From Candidatus Muproteobacteria bacterium (GTDB taxonomy: Bacteria; Pseudomonadota; Gammaproteobacteria; Acidiferrobacterales; Sulfurifustaceae): 6,851 nt of DNA. Below are positions 1 through 6,565 of this stretch, piece by piece (the stretch's first letter is position 1; each line of letters begins with the position of its first letter). The stretch spans positions 1-6,851 of the forward strand of contig JAHFQD010000104.1 in assembly GCA_023266455.1 (NCBI GenBank), given 5' to 3'. The notes under the pieces were generated by a model. The model was not told the origin of the DNA. It searched no databases and saw only the letters and a list, made by a program, of their open reading frames with translations. Both the position numbers and the translations under genes were made by a program.

Positions 1-666
1 GCCTTGATCGGCACCGCCGTAAAGTCCGAGCACGGGTACTTTCAACAATGGGGCGATATCGATTGGATGCTGCGGATGTAACGAATCCTTATCGGCGCTG
101 AGACGACCGTACCAAGCAACACCGGCTTTCATCCGTGGATTCTGCGCGCAATAAAGCCACACGAAGCGCCCGCCCCAACAAAAACCGGTGATAGCGGCGC
201 GGTCGGTATCGCCGCTGTTTTTGCCGGCCCACGCCAGCGTCGAGTCCAAGTCGCTCAGCACTTGCGCGTCAGAGACTTTCGACACGATGGTCTCCTGGAT
301 TTCCTTAGGCGTAGCGAGCTTCGACGGATCGCCCTGACGCGCGTACAACTCCGGCGCCACCGCAAGATAACCAAGCTTGGCAAAGCGTCGGCAAACATCG
401 CGAATGTGTTCGTGCACGCCAAATATTTCCTGCACGACAAGTACCGTGGGAAAACCCTTGCCCTTATCCGGCATCGCGCGATACGCCGGCATTTCGCCGC
501 CGGCGACGGGGATTTTTACCTCGCCCGCCGTGAGTCCTTGTGCATCGGTGACGATCGCCGTTTGCGCGGCGATCGGCCGCACCGCGGCGGCGAATCCCGC
601 CGCCAACATCGTTACCACGAACGTTCGACGATTAATGCCTTGGCGCGATTCGACTTTGTCTTCCAT
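1..666 (-). CDS. Dienelactone hydrolase family protein with Tat-type leader, C-terminus cut by window edge
   Basis: Reading the minus strand from the ATG at 666 gives 222 codons open to base 1, so the stop and C-terminus lie outside. An AAGGAG Shine-Dalgarno sits 6 bases before the ATG. The N-terminus carries INRRTFVV (residues 11-18) followed by a hydrophobic Ala-rich stretch to about 34, which resembles a twin-arginine export signal. The mature part has the alpha/beta-hydrolase fold of dienelactone hydrolases (carboxymethylenebutenolidase-like): VVQEIFG with the conserved Glu80, GFCWGG with nucleophile Cys163, and GGADQG with the probable catalytic Asp220. The catalytic His would lie beyond the edge. 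Known members open lactone rings in chloroaromatic breakdown, but most homologues have unknown substrates, so the family call is firm and the reaction is not. It starts 35 bases after the upstream serine hydrolase gene and is probably co-transcribed with it. Confidence 0.93.
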   Translation of the reverse strand, partial: MEDKVESRQGINRRTFVVTMLAAGFAAAVRPIAAQTAIVTDAQGLTAGEVKIPVAGGEMPAYRAMPDKGKGFPTVLVVQEIFGVHEHIRDVCRRFAKLGYLAVAPELYARQGDPSKLATPKEIQETIVSKVSDAQVLSDLDSTLAWAGKNSGDTDRAAITGFCWGGRFVWLYCAQNPRMKAGVAWYGRLSADKDSLHPQHPIDIAPLLKVPVLGLYGGADQG

Positions 667-701
667 GCTCGACTCCTTATCGATAATTTGTGTGGATCGG
701 T

Positions 702-1490
702 CTACCACTGCGTCTGTAACCACTCGCGAACGATGGTTTTGCTGGCGTCCGGCGCGCCCATATGATCGCCCAGTACTTTGACGTGCGAGCTGATGGGATC
801 GGACGGTAACCGCGCGTAACAACTTTCGCCCATCCGCTTGATTGTTTCCTGCTCACCGTTCGGTGTGATCCATAACACTGGCGTTTCCGGTTTTACATTG
901 GCGCAATTCTGCGCGAAGTTCATTGGACCGTCAGACGCGAAGTAACTTAGAAATGATTTAGCCGAGACGCGCATGGAACGCGTACGGTTGCCGCTGTTCG
1001 AATCCATGAAAACGAATCGGTCCTCTTCCCCTTTTCCGGTACGCACCAGACGTTCCGCTTTCTTGACGTCTTCTTCGTACTGCTTGTGCATGACCTTGCC
1101 TTCGGGGAAATGACCCGGTGCGATCACCACCAGTCCGTCCACCTTCACCTTGCCGGCGTAATACAGCGCGCCGTTCGCGCCCATGCTATGGCCGACGAGA
1201 AAAATTTTCTTCGCCCCTTTGTCGCGCAAGGCTTTTACCACCGCGTCCATTTGCATAACGAAATGGTCCATGTCGCGATCGTACGCGCGCCGACCAGACC
1301 AAGGCAGTTCTGGACTTTCGACGAACAAGTTGCCGCCTTTGAGCGACGTCGCCAATGATTCCGTTTGACCGTCGGGCGATCCCCACTTTCCGTGTAACAC
1401 CACCACGCCAATCTTCGGCGAATCCGCCAGCGTCGCCACGGCGAGCATTAATCCGAACAGTGCTGCCACTACCACCCACGTCCGTTTCAT
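702..1490 (-). CDS. Exported alpha/beta-hydrolase (serine hydrolase)
   Basis: This 262-residue protein begins with a Sec-type signal peptide: KR at 2-3, a hydrophobic core to about 20 and likely cleavage after TLA (20-22). It therefore probably acts in the periplasm or outside the cell. An oxyanion-loop-like LHGKWG lies at 32-37. The nucleophile elbow GHSMG (100-104) contains Ser102, and the His of GDHMGAP (His243) is the likely catalytic base. The usual Asp after strand 7 is not obvious: the region reads ITPNGEQET (208-216), so Glu213 or Glu215 may serve. Cys196 and Cys224 could form a disulfide. The start is supported by AGGAG seven bases before the ATG. It is first of a likely two-gene unit with the downstream dienelactone hydrolase. 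The substrate is unknown; esterase or lipase-like activity is the natural guess. Confidence 0.85.
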   Translation of the reverse strand: MKRTWVVVAALFGLMLAVATLADSPKIGVVVLHGKWGSPDGQTESLATSLKGGNLFVESPELPWSGRRAYDRDMDHFVMQMDAVVKALRDKGAKKIFLVGHSMGANGALYYAGKVKVDGLVVIAPGHFPEGKVMHKQYEEDVKKAERLVRTGKGEEDRFVFMDSNSGNRTRSMRVSAKSFLSYFASDGPMNFAQNCANVKPETPVLWITPNGEQETIKRMGESCYARLPSDPISSHVKVLGDHMGAPDASKTIVREWLQTQW

Positions 1491-1498
1491 TTAAAGTC

Positions 1499-1608
1499 TC
1501 CTAACTCCAAAGTGCACCGTAATACCCGTGTTCGCGCCATAGCTTACCGAACGCGAGTGGATTAAGTCGATGCTTAATACACTATTGAGTGTCTTATCGG
1601 AGTTAGGA
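1499..1608 (-). promoter_or_regulatory. 10-bp inverted repeat whose near arm overlaps the hydrolase Shine-Dalgarno
   Basis: TCCTAACTCC at 1499-1508 is exactly reverse-complementary to GGAGTTAGGA at 1599-1608. In a minus-strand transcript the near arm includes bases of the AGGAG ribosome binding site (complement of 1498-1502) of the hydrolase gene starting at 1490, so pairing with the far arm could hide it. This needs a transcript starting upstream of 1608. No convincing promoter is visible, so the regulatory role is inference. Confidence 0.35.
1561..1592. repeat. Two adjacent short dyads in the hydrolase upstream region
   Basis: ATTAAG-TCGATG-CTTAAT (1561-1578, 6-bp arms, 6-base spacer) is directly followed by ACACT-ATTG-AGTGT (1579-1592, 5-bp arms, 4-base spacer). 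They lie 70-100 bases upstream of the hydrolase start, between the arms of the longer inverted repeat. They could be an operator for a dimeric regulator or small RNA stems. Arms this short also arise by chance. Confidence 0.3.
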
Positions 1609-1620
1609 AAACAGTAGTGA

Positions 1621-1644
1621 CGCGTGCACCCATGGGCGCACGCG
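1621..1644 (-). terminator. Hairpin after the calpain-like gene, possible terminator
   Basis: This 24-base stretch is a near-perfect palindrome: CGCGTGC and GCACGCG arms around CCCATGGG, with one mismatched pair (A1628/C1637). It begins 31 bases past the stop of the calpain-like gene in its reading direction. The following T-run on the minus strand is short (TTTT at 1611-1608) and about nine bases away, so it would be a weak intrinsic terminator. It may also simply protect the mRNA 3' end. Confidence 0.5.
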
Positions 1645-1674
1645 ATACGTGTACCCGCTTCTTCGAACGTGCTG

Positions 1675-2772
1675 CTATCCTTCGATGCGGATTTGCTCGA
1701 GCGAATTGAGTTTGATTAAGGTTTGCAGATCCACCGTAATTTCAGCGCTTGCCGAACCCGGCTGATCGTCGACATTGAGATTATTGCCGTGCGGATCCAA
1801 AAGGGTGATCTGAATTGTACCGTCTGGATCTTTCGTGATCTTTCGCAACACGTATTGATGATCATCACGCAATCCGTCTTGTTCGCCATTGCGTCCCACA
1901 GGGCTATAGGTCGACTCCGGATCAGTGGATAAAGTAACCGCCGCATGCCGCTTCAGCGCATCGTCTATCCACGTATAGAACGCGTCAGCGAACAGACGCG
2001 TATAGTTGTCGTTGTCGCCATAATTGCCGTAGGGATAGAACAGTTTCCCCGAAAAGCGTTCCTCACGCCGGCCGGTGACCACGAACATGACTTCGCTCGC
2101 ATTGATGTAGCCGTCCGACCACGAGAATCCGCCGTGATTGGTTCCGACGAGATTGTTATATCCCTCATCCAACCCATCGTTCCAATTTCCGTCGTGCAAT
2201 TTAGCGATCGCGGTTTCCATGACCGCGACCCACGCCGAGTCGGTATAGCCGTTATCCAACTTGCTTCCGCCCTGGCGCCGGATATTGTCCTGCAAATCCG
2301 CTTGCGTGACTTCGATCGTTTTCGTGACGACGTCTCGATCGATCCATAAAAATCCCGAATCAAGTTGGTACAACGTCACGTGAAAATTTTGCGTCGCGGG
2401 ATCGTAGGTAATCGCAGTTTTTATTTTGTCCGGCTGTTGATCAGCGACCGCGCCCAACGCAGCTAGCAGATAACAATCGCCAATCTGGTCTTGCTGTAGA
2501 TCGTTGCTCGACGGACCGCGGATGGAGAGGTTGCCGTCGGAATCGTACATCTTGCCGTAAAGATCGGCGTCTGTGATGATGCGTTGCGGGTCCTGTTTAG
2601 GCTCCTGCGGCTCATAAGGAACTCGCACTGGCGCATTGTTATCGCCAGGCGCAAAGACGAACCGGCTCGGCCACGGGCCAACGCTAGTGGAAACATCGGA
2701 CGCCGGAGCCTGCGTAGATTCAGGAACCAACAAAGGCAACAACGAGAACGGGGCAACTCTACTAACGAACAT
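1675..2772 (-). CDS. Calpain-like (family C2) cysteine protease, probably exported
   Basis: A 365-residue protein from the ATG at 2772. The N-terminus has a short hydrophobic segment (residues 6-17) that could be a weak signal peptide, then a Pro-rich linker to about 62. The core carries the calpain signature QDQIGDCYLLAAL: Gln94 (oxyanion hole) six residues before Cys100 (nucleophile). The second catalytic region is DDHQYVLRKI with His305, followed by ITLLDPHGNN, which aligns with the family's RNPWG block but has Asp326 where the catalytic Asn normally lies. No calcium-binding EF-hand or C2 domain is visible. Bacterial calpain-like proteins exist but their substrates are mostly unknown. Sampled GC is about 50-55%, lower than in tctA (about 62%), which may mean different ancestry. 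It stands alone, divergent from the tct operon. Confidence 0.85.
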   Translation of the reverse strand: MFVSRVAPFSLLPLLVPESTQAPASDVSTSVGPWPSRFVFAPGDNNAPVRVPYEPQEPKQDPQRIITDADLYGKMYDSDGNLSIRGPSSNDLQQDQIGDCYLLAALGAVADQQPDKIKTAITYDPATQNFHVTLYQLDSGFLWIDRDVVTKTIEVTQADLQDNIRRQGGSKLDNGYTDSAWVAVMETAIAKLHDGNWNDGLDEGYNNLVGTNHGGFSWSDGYINASEVMFVVTGRREERFSGKLFYPYGNYGDNDNYTRLFADAFYTWIDDALKRHAAVTLSTDPESTYSPVGRNGEQDGLRDDHQYVLRKITKDPDGTIQITLLDPHGNNLNVDDQPGSASAEITVDLQTLIKLNSLEQIRIEG

Positions 2773-2779
2773 ACAACGA

Positions 2780-2786
2780 CTCTCTT
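2780..2786 (-). promoter_or_regulatory. Ribosome binding site that decides the calpain-like gene start
   Basis: AAGAGAG on the minus strand lies seven bases before the ATG at 2772, a weak but well-spaced Shine-Dalgarno. The frame stays open to an in-frame TTG at 2820 that would add 16 residues, but no purine-rich site precedes that codon. Starting at 2772 also puts the hydrophobic segment near the N-terminus, as expected for a signal peptide. Confidence 0.5.
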
Positions 2787-2845
2787 GCGAAATCCGCCTG
2801 ATGCTAAATCCGGCTTTCAAGATAACGAACGAGTCTTACGCCTTC

Positions 2846-2873
2846 ATGACAACGTCGGTAACGCTTTTTGAAT
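2846..2873 (+). promoter_or_regulatory. Candidate sigma70-type promoter for the tct operon
   Basis: ATGACA (2846-2851, five of six matches to TTGACA) is followed after 16 bases by TTGAAT (2868-2873, four of six matches to TATAAT). It lies in the divergent region before tctC and is the best pair I found by eye. Transcription from it would start near 2880, inside the leader hairpin, so the two interpretations partly conflict. No strong promoter stands out for the opposite gene. Confidence 0.25.
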
Positions 2874-2904
2874 AAGCGGCCAACTACCTTGGTCGCCGCT
2901 TTTT
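2874..2904 (+). terminator. Terminator-like hairpin in the tctC leader
   Basis: AAGCGGC (2874-2880) pairs with GCCGCTT (2895-2901), and CAA/TTG can pair inside the 14-base loop region. The right arm runs into five Ts (2900-2904), the layout of an intrinsic terminator on the plus strand. It abuts the tctC Shine-Dalgarno AAGGAGA (2905-2911). No upstream plus-strand gene needs ending here, so it could be an attenuator or a structure controlling ribosome access. Confidence 0.45.
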
Positions 2905-2917
2905 AAGGAGATTTTTC

Positions 2918-3886
2918 ATGAAAACAAAATACACCACCGTCTATCGAACCCTACTGTTCGTCGCCGGTATTCTCGCAGTCTCCCTGCCAGCAGTTGCCAT
3001 CGACACCTTGAAGATCATGGTCCCCGCCAACGCCGGCGGCGGCTGGGATCAAACCGGCCGTGCGTTGGAAACGGCGATGAAAAGCGGCAAGATCGTTCAG
3101 CACATCACCATCGAAAACAAAGGCGGCGCGGCCGGCACCATCGGCCTCGCGCAGTTCGTCAACAACGCCAAAGGCAATCCCAACGCCATCATCGTCGGCG
3201 GCGCGGTCATGGTCGGCGGCATCATTACTAATAAGTCGCCGGTCACACTTAAAGACGTCACACCGATCGCTCGGCTTACCGGCGAATACGACGTCATCGT
3301 CGTGCCGGCCGATTCGCCGATCAAGACCATGAAAGATCTGGTCGCGCAATTGAAAAAAGATCCCGGCAGCGTTGCCTGGGGCGGCGGATCGAAAGGCGGC
3401 GTCGATCACATCTTGGCCGCCTTAATCGCACAAGACGCGGGTATAGATCCATCTAAAGTGAATTACATCGCCTATGCCGGCGGCGGTGAAGCCATCGCCG
3501 CTATCGTCGGCGGTCACGTGACAGCTGGCGTCAGCGGTTGGGGCGAATTCGAAGGACAAATCAACGCTGGCAAACTGCGCCCGCTAGCAGTGTCGTCGGA
3601 AAAACGCATCCCGGGCATCAACGTTCCGACGTTGAAGGAACAAGGCATTAACGTCGAGCTGGCGAACTGGCGCGGTGTATTTGCCGCTCCGGGATTGAGC
3701 GACGCGCAACGAAAAGAGTTGCTAACCACAATCGAGAAAACCGCGAAGAGCAAAGAATGGCAGGAAACGCTCAAGCAGAAAAACTGGATTGATCTCTATC
3801 TCGCCGGCGATGATTTCGGCAAATACGTCGTATCGGAAGAAGCGCGGCTCGGTAAAATCCTAACGAGTCTGGGATTGGCGAAATAA
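2918..3886 (+). CDS. tctC: Tripartite tricarboxylate transporter substrate-binding protein (TctC/Bug family)
   Basis: A 322-residue periplasmic binding protein that captures a carboxylate and presents it to the TctA/TctB membrane complex. It starts with a Sec signal peptide (hydrophobic 11-23, cleavage likely after AVA at 25-27). The first ligand-loop motif reads VPANAGGGWDQTGRA (35-49), typical of this family. A second, NKGGAAGTIG, matches the family's G-A-G-x-x-G loop. Length is normal (about 300-330). The start is set by AAGGAGA six bases before the ATG. It is the first gene of the operon tctC-tctB-tctA. A large hairpin follows its stop, which may keep tctC message more abundant than the rest, a sensible arrangement for a binding protein. 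Known family ligands include citrate, other carboxylates and some aromatic acids; which one applies here cannot be told from the sequence. Confidence 0.95.
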   Translation: MKTKYTTVYRTLLFVAGILAVSLPAVAIDTLKIMVPANAGGGWDQTGRALETAMKSGKIVQHITIENKGGAAGTIGLAQFVNNAKGNPNAIIVGGAVMVGGIITNKSPVTLKDVTPIARLTGEYDVIVVPADSPIKTMKDLVAQLKKDPGSVAWGGGSKGGVDHILAALIAQDAGIDPSKVNYIAYAGGGEAIAAIVGGHVTAGVSGWGEFEGQINAGKLRPLAVSSEKRIPGINVPTLKEQGINVELANWRGVFAAPGLSDAQRKELLTTIEKTAKSKEWQETLKQKNWIDLYLAGDDFGKYVVSEEARLGKILTSLGLAK

Positions 3887-3893
3887 TACAGAA

Positions 3894-3933
3894 GCATCGG
3901 CGTGCTCCTCATTCGCGAGGAGCACGCTGATGC
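3894..3933 (+). terminator. 17-bp hairpin after tctC, partial terminator or mRNA-stabilising stem
   Basis: GCATCGGCGTGCTCCTC (3894-3910) and GAGGAGCACGCTGATGC (3917-3933) form a 17-bp stem with one G-U pair (G3899/U3928) and a six-base loop ATTCGC. It begins seven bases after the tctC stop. There is no T-run directly after the stem; the nearest is T3954-3959, about 20 bases on. It is therefore more likely a 3'-end stabiliser or leaky terminator than a full stop, since tctB and tctA follow on the same strand. Confidence 0.7.
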
Positions 3934-3942
3934 GAGCGCACC

Positions 3943-3962
3943 ATGAAAAAATATTTTTTCAT
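3943..3962. repeat. Perfect 20-bp AT-rich palindrome between tctC and tctB
   Basis: The sequence is an exact palindrome with arms ATGAAAAAAT and ATTTTTTCAT, centred between 3952 and 3953. It has no spacer, so as RNA it would need a few unpaired bases at the tip. It contains an A6 and a T6 tract, so it could supply a T-run to RNA polymerase on either strand, or be a bent protein-binding site. The function is unknown. Confidence 0.55.
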
Positions 3963-3983
3963 TTACGTTTCCTTTCCGATCCA

Positions 3984-4010
3984 CGCCGGCTGGAACGGCG
4001 CATAAAAGGA
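3984..4010 (+). promoter_or_regulatory. Small stem and Shine-Dalgarno that decide the tctB start
   Basis: CGCCG (3984-3988) and CGGCG (3996-4000) form a five-bp stem just before AAAAGGA (4004-4010), the only ribosome binding site candidate for tctB. It lies 11 bases before the ATG at 4022 but only two before an in-frame TTG at 4013. The ATG is therefore the better start. Confidence 0.45.
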
Positions 4011-4021
4011 CTTTGACGCCG

Positions 4022-4507
4022 ATGATAAAAAAATCTTCGTTATCGCGCGGTCAGTTCTTTATCTCCCTCTCTATCTTCGCCTTCGGCGTCTACATCGCCT
4101 ACCAAACTCGCGACATCGCTGACACCCAGGGTTACGAACAACTCGGACCGCGTTTGTTTCCGATGTTGACCGGTTTGGCCTTGATACTCCTTGGCGCGGT
4201 TCTCGGTTGGCAAACCATCACCGGCGATTGGCGCGACACGCCACAAGAAAAAAAAGCGCATAAGTGTCCAGATTGGAAAGCGTTCCTCATCATCACCGGC
4301 GGCGTGTTCGTGCAAATGGCGTTGGTGAAAATCTTGGGTTTCGTGATCGTCACCGCCGTCTTATTCACCACCGTGGCTTACGCGTTCGGCAGCCGGCGCG
4401 TATTACGCGATGCACTTATTTCGCTGACGCTCTGCGCCGCGGCGTTTTTATTGTTTACACGCGTTCTCGATTTGAGTCTGCCAGCCAGCCCCCTGGGGAT
4501 CATCTAA
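4022..4507 (+). CDS. tctB: Tripartite tricarboxylate transporter small membrane subunit TctB
   Basis: A 161-residue inner-membrane protein with hydrophobic segments near 12-28, 46-64, 87-103, 106-123 and 131-147. These give four or five membrane helices, as usual for the poorly conserved TctB family. The family's best-kept motif, [11 protein letters not shown] (41-51), lies at the start of the second helix. A charged loop (about 69-86, with several Lys) separates the two halves. TctB pairs with TctA to form the membrane part of a secondary, ion-driven uptake system fed by TctC. Its exact role in transport is not well established. It sits between tctC (135 bases upstream, with a hairpin and a palindrome in the gap) and tctA (four bases downstream). 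Identification rests as much on operon order as on sequence. Confidence 0.9.
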   Translation: MIKKSSLSRGQFFISLSIFAFGVYIAYQTRDIADTQGYEQLGPRLFPMLTGLALILLGAVLGWQTITGDWRDTPQEKKAHKCPDWKAFLIITGGVFVQMALVKILGFVIVTAVLFTTVAYAFGSRRVLRDALISLTLCAAAFLLFTRVLDLSLPASPLGII

Positions 4508-4511
4508 AAAT

Positions 4512-6017
4512 ATGGAAACACTTGCATCGCTGATCTCCGGCTTCGCCATCGCGCTCACGCTGCAGAATCTCGGATTGGGTTTGCTAGGCGTTTTGCTCGG
4601 CACCGCCGTCGGCGTCTTACCCGGTATCGGCCCGGGTTTAGCGATCGCGCTGTTGTTACCGGCGACGTCCCATTTCGACGCCACCGGCGCGCTGATCATG
4701 TTCGCCGGCGTTTACTATGGCGCCATGTATGGCGGTTCGACCACGTCGATCCTACTCAATACGCCCGGCGAATCCGCCAGTATCGCGACCGCCATCGAAG
4801 GCAACATGATGGCTAAGAACGGACGCGCCGGTCCGGCGTTGGCAACGTCGGCGATCGGTTCGTTCGTCGCCGGCACCATCGGCATCGTGCTGCTCACGGT
4901 GATGGCGCCGCTGGTTGTCGACATCGCCATCAAATTCGGCCCGGCCGAATATTTCGCGGTGATGGTGTTGGCGTTCATCACCATCTCGGCGCTGCTAGGA
5001 AACTCGCGGGTGCGCGGTCTAGTGAGTCTGTGTTTAGGAATATTCGTCGGCTTGATCGGCTTCGACCGCCAATCCGGTCAAGCGCGTTTCACCTTCGGCA
5101 TTCCGCAACTCTTCGACGGCATCGACGTCGTCGTGGTCGCCGTTGGTCTATTCGCCGTCGGCGAAGCGTTGTACATGGCGACCTATTTGAATCGCGTCGG
5201 CGACAACCTGCAAAAAATGAAGGGTTCGATTTGGATGTCTAAACAAGACTGGAAACGCTCATGGAAACCGTGGCTGCGCGGCACCGCGCTCGGTTTTCCG
5301 TTTGGCGCTTTGCCAGCGGGCGGCGCCGAGATCCCTACATTCCTGTCTTATGCGATCGAAAAGAAATTGAGCAAACACCCGGAAGAATTCGGCAAGGGTG
5401 CGATCGAAGGTGTCGCCGGTCCGGAAGCGGCGAACAACGCGTCGGTGACCGGCAGCATCACGATGTTACTCACCTTAGGACTACCCGTATCGGTCACAGC
5501 CGCCATCGTGTTAGTTGCGTTCACGCAATACGGACTGCAACCGGGACCGCTGTTATTCCAAAATAACCCCAGTTTGGTTTGGGGACTGATCGCCAGTATG
5601 TATATCGGCAACGTGCTACTGCTGATCTTGAATCTACCGCTGGTAGGAATTTGGGTGAAGCTGCTGCGCATCCCGCGTCCGCTGTTGTACGCCGGCATTC
5701 TCGTGTTCGCCACGCTCGGCACCTACGGCATCCGCAACGATTGGTTCGACCTCTTGTTGCTCTACATCATCGGCGTCGTCGGCTTCTTCATGCGTCGCTA
5801 CGATTTTCCGGTGGCGCCCACCATCGTCGGCATGATTCTCGGACCGTTGGCAGAACAAAATCTGCGGCGTGCGTTATCGATCAGCCGCGGCGATTTTTCG
5901 ATCTTCGTTACCAAACCGATCTGTGCCACGATCCTCGCCATTATTATTTTGGTGCTCATTGCGCCGCCGTTATGGCGTTTCATCGAAAGCCGGCGTCCCG
6001 CGCGACGACGTAAATAA
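4512..6017 (+). CDS. tctA: Tripartite tricarboxylate transporter large membrane subunit TctA
   Basis: A 501-residue multi-pass inner-membrane protein, the expected length for TctA, which forms the main transport path for the carboxylate delivered by TctC. Conserved blocks are easy to see: [17 protein letters not shown] (34-50), [15 protein letters not shown] (73-87), the second-half counterpart [16 protein letters not shown] (265-280), [11 protein letters not shown] (300-310) and TLGLP (321-325). The repeated Gly/Pro-rich loops in each half fit an internally duplicated transporter. The C-terminus ends in a basic tail ([10 protein letters not shown]), likely cytoplasmic. The ATG lies four bases after the tctB stop with only a distant GGGGA (4495-4499), so translation is probably coupled to tctB. 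The reading frame is intact. Confidence 0.97.
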   Translation: METLASLISGFAIALTLQNLGLGLLGVLLGTAVGVLPGIGPGLAIALLLPATSHFDATGALIMFAGVYYGAMYGGSTTSILLNTPGESASIATAIEGNMMAKNGRAGPALATSAIGSFVAGTIGIVLLTVMAPLVVDIAIKFGPAEYFAVMVLAFITISALLGNSRVRGLVSLCLGIFVGLIGFDRQSGQARFTFGIPQLFDGIDVVVVAVGLFAVGEALYMATYLNRVGDNLQKMKGSIWMSKQDWKRSWKPWLRGTALGFPFGALPAGGAEIPTFLSYAIEKKLSKHPEEFGKGAIEGVAGPEAANNASVTGSITMLLTLGLPVSVTAAIVLVAFTQYGLQPGPLLFQNNPSLVWGLIASMYIGNVLLLILNLPLVGIWVKLLRIPRPLLYAGILVFATLGTYGIRNDWFDLLLLYIIGVVGFFMRRYDFPVAPTIVGMILGPLAEQNLRRALSISRGDFSIFVTKPICATILAIIILVLIAPPLWRFIESRRPARRRK

Positions 6018-6048
6018 AATCCCTTTTCACGACTACGAGAAAAACATT

Positions 6049-6555
6049 ATGAACCTGTCCATGTATCAAGCCTCCGTGCCGGTGTTCACGCGCGGGCTGA
6101 CGAACTTGCGCGCCATCCTCGACAAAGCGGTCGCGCACGCCGAAGCCAAGAAAATCGATCCATCCGTGTTACTCACGGCGCGTTTATATCCGGATATGTT
6201 CACGTTCACGCGCCAAATTCAAATCTCGTCGGATACTGCCAAAGGCTGCCCGTCGCGTCTGGCGGGCATCGAATCGCCGCGTTATGAAGACACCGAAACC
6301 ACGATCGATCAGCTGCGCGAACGCATCGACAAAACTATCGCCTATCTCGGCACGCTGACCGCCGCACAAATCGACGGCTCCGAGGAACGCACGGTCACCA
6401 TAAAAAATCGTCAAGGAACGACGACCTACACCGGCATGGTTTATTTGCTGCACAGCGCGCTGCCCAATTTCTTTTTCCACACCGTCACCGCCTACGACAT
6501 CCTGCGCCATAACGGCGTGGAACTCGGCAAGGGCGATTATCTAGGACGCTTCTAA
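6049..6555 (+). CDS. DUF1993 family protein
   Basis: A 168-residue, mostly helical, probably cytoplasmic protein with no signal peptide. It matches the DUF1993 family throughout as I recall it: an N-terminal MNLSMYQASVPVF, a middle SDTAKG (61-66), and a C-terminal block in which FFFHTVTAYDILRHNGV (141-157) is diagnostic. The family is thought to be related to the DinB-like four-helix proteins. His135, His144 and His154 could form a metal site, but that is inference, and no function is established. The frame is open back to 5869 inside tctA, but the ATG at 6049 gives the family's normal N-terminus and has a weak GAGA eight bases before it. It starts 31 bases after tctA on the same strand and may share its transcript. 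Confidence 0.9.
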   Translation: MNLSMYQASVPVFTRGLTNLRAILDKAVAHAEAKKIDPSVLLTARLYPDMFTFTRQIQISSDTAKGCPSRLAGIESPRYEDTETTIDQLRERIDKTIAYLGTLTAAQIDGSEERTVTIKNRQGTTTYTGMVYLLHSALPNFFFHTVTAYDILRHNGVELGKGDYLGRF

Positions 6556-6565
6556 CGCCGCGACC

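Noticed and set aside
262..781. Two plus-strand frames at 262-765 and 377-781
   Set aside because: Both overlap the dienelactone hydrolase gene antisense, and that gene's motifs and ribosome binding site are convincing. It was easily missed because it runs off the window edge.
1945..2349. Long open frame on the plus strand opposite the calpain-like gene
   Set aside because: It is antisense to a gene with clear active-site motifs, has no good ribosome binding site or recognisable domain, and looks like a by-product of the opposite strand's codons.
2773..2820. N-terminal extension of the calpain-like protein from TTG at 2820
   Set aside because: There is no Shine-Dalgarno before the TTG, and the internal ATG at 2772 has one and places the hydrophobic segment at the N-terminus.
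2951..3409. 152-codon minus-strand frame opposite tctC
   Set aside because: It lies wholly within tctC; its composition (many Asp, Ala and Gly) mirrors the complement of the real gene, and no motif is visible.
5869..6048. N-terminal extension of the DUF1993 protein into tctA
   Set aside because: The extra 60 codons overlap the 3' end of tctA, are Arg/Ser-rich as expected for an out-of-frame reading, and the family begins at the ATG at 6049.
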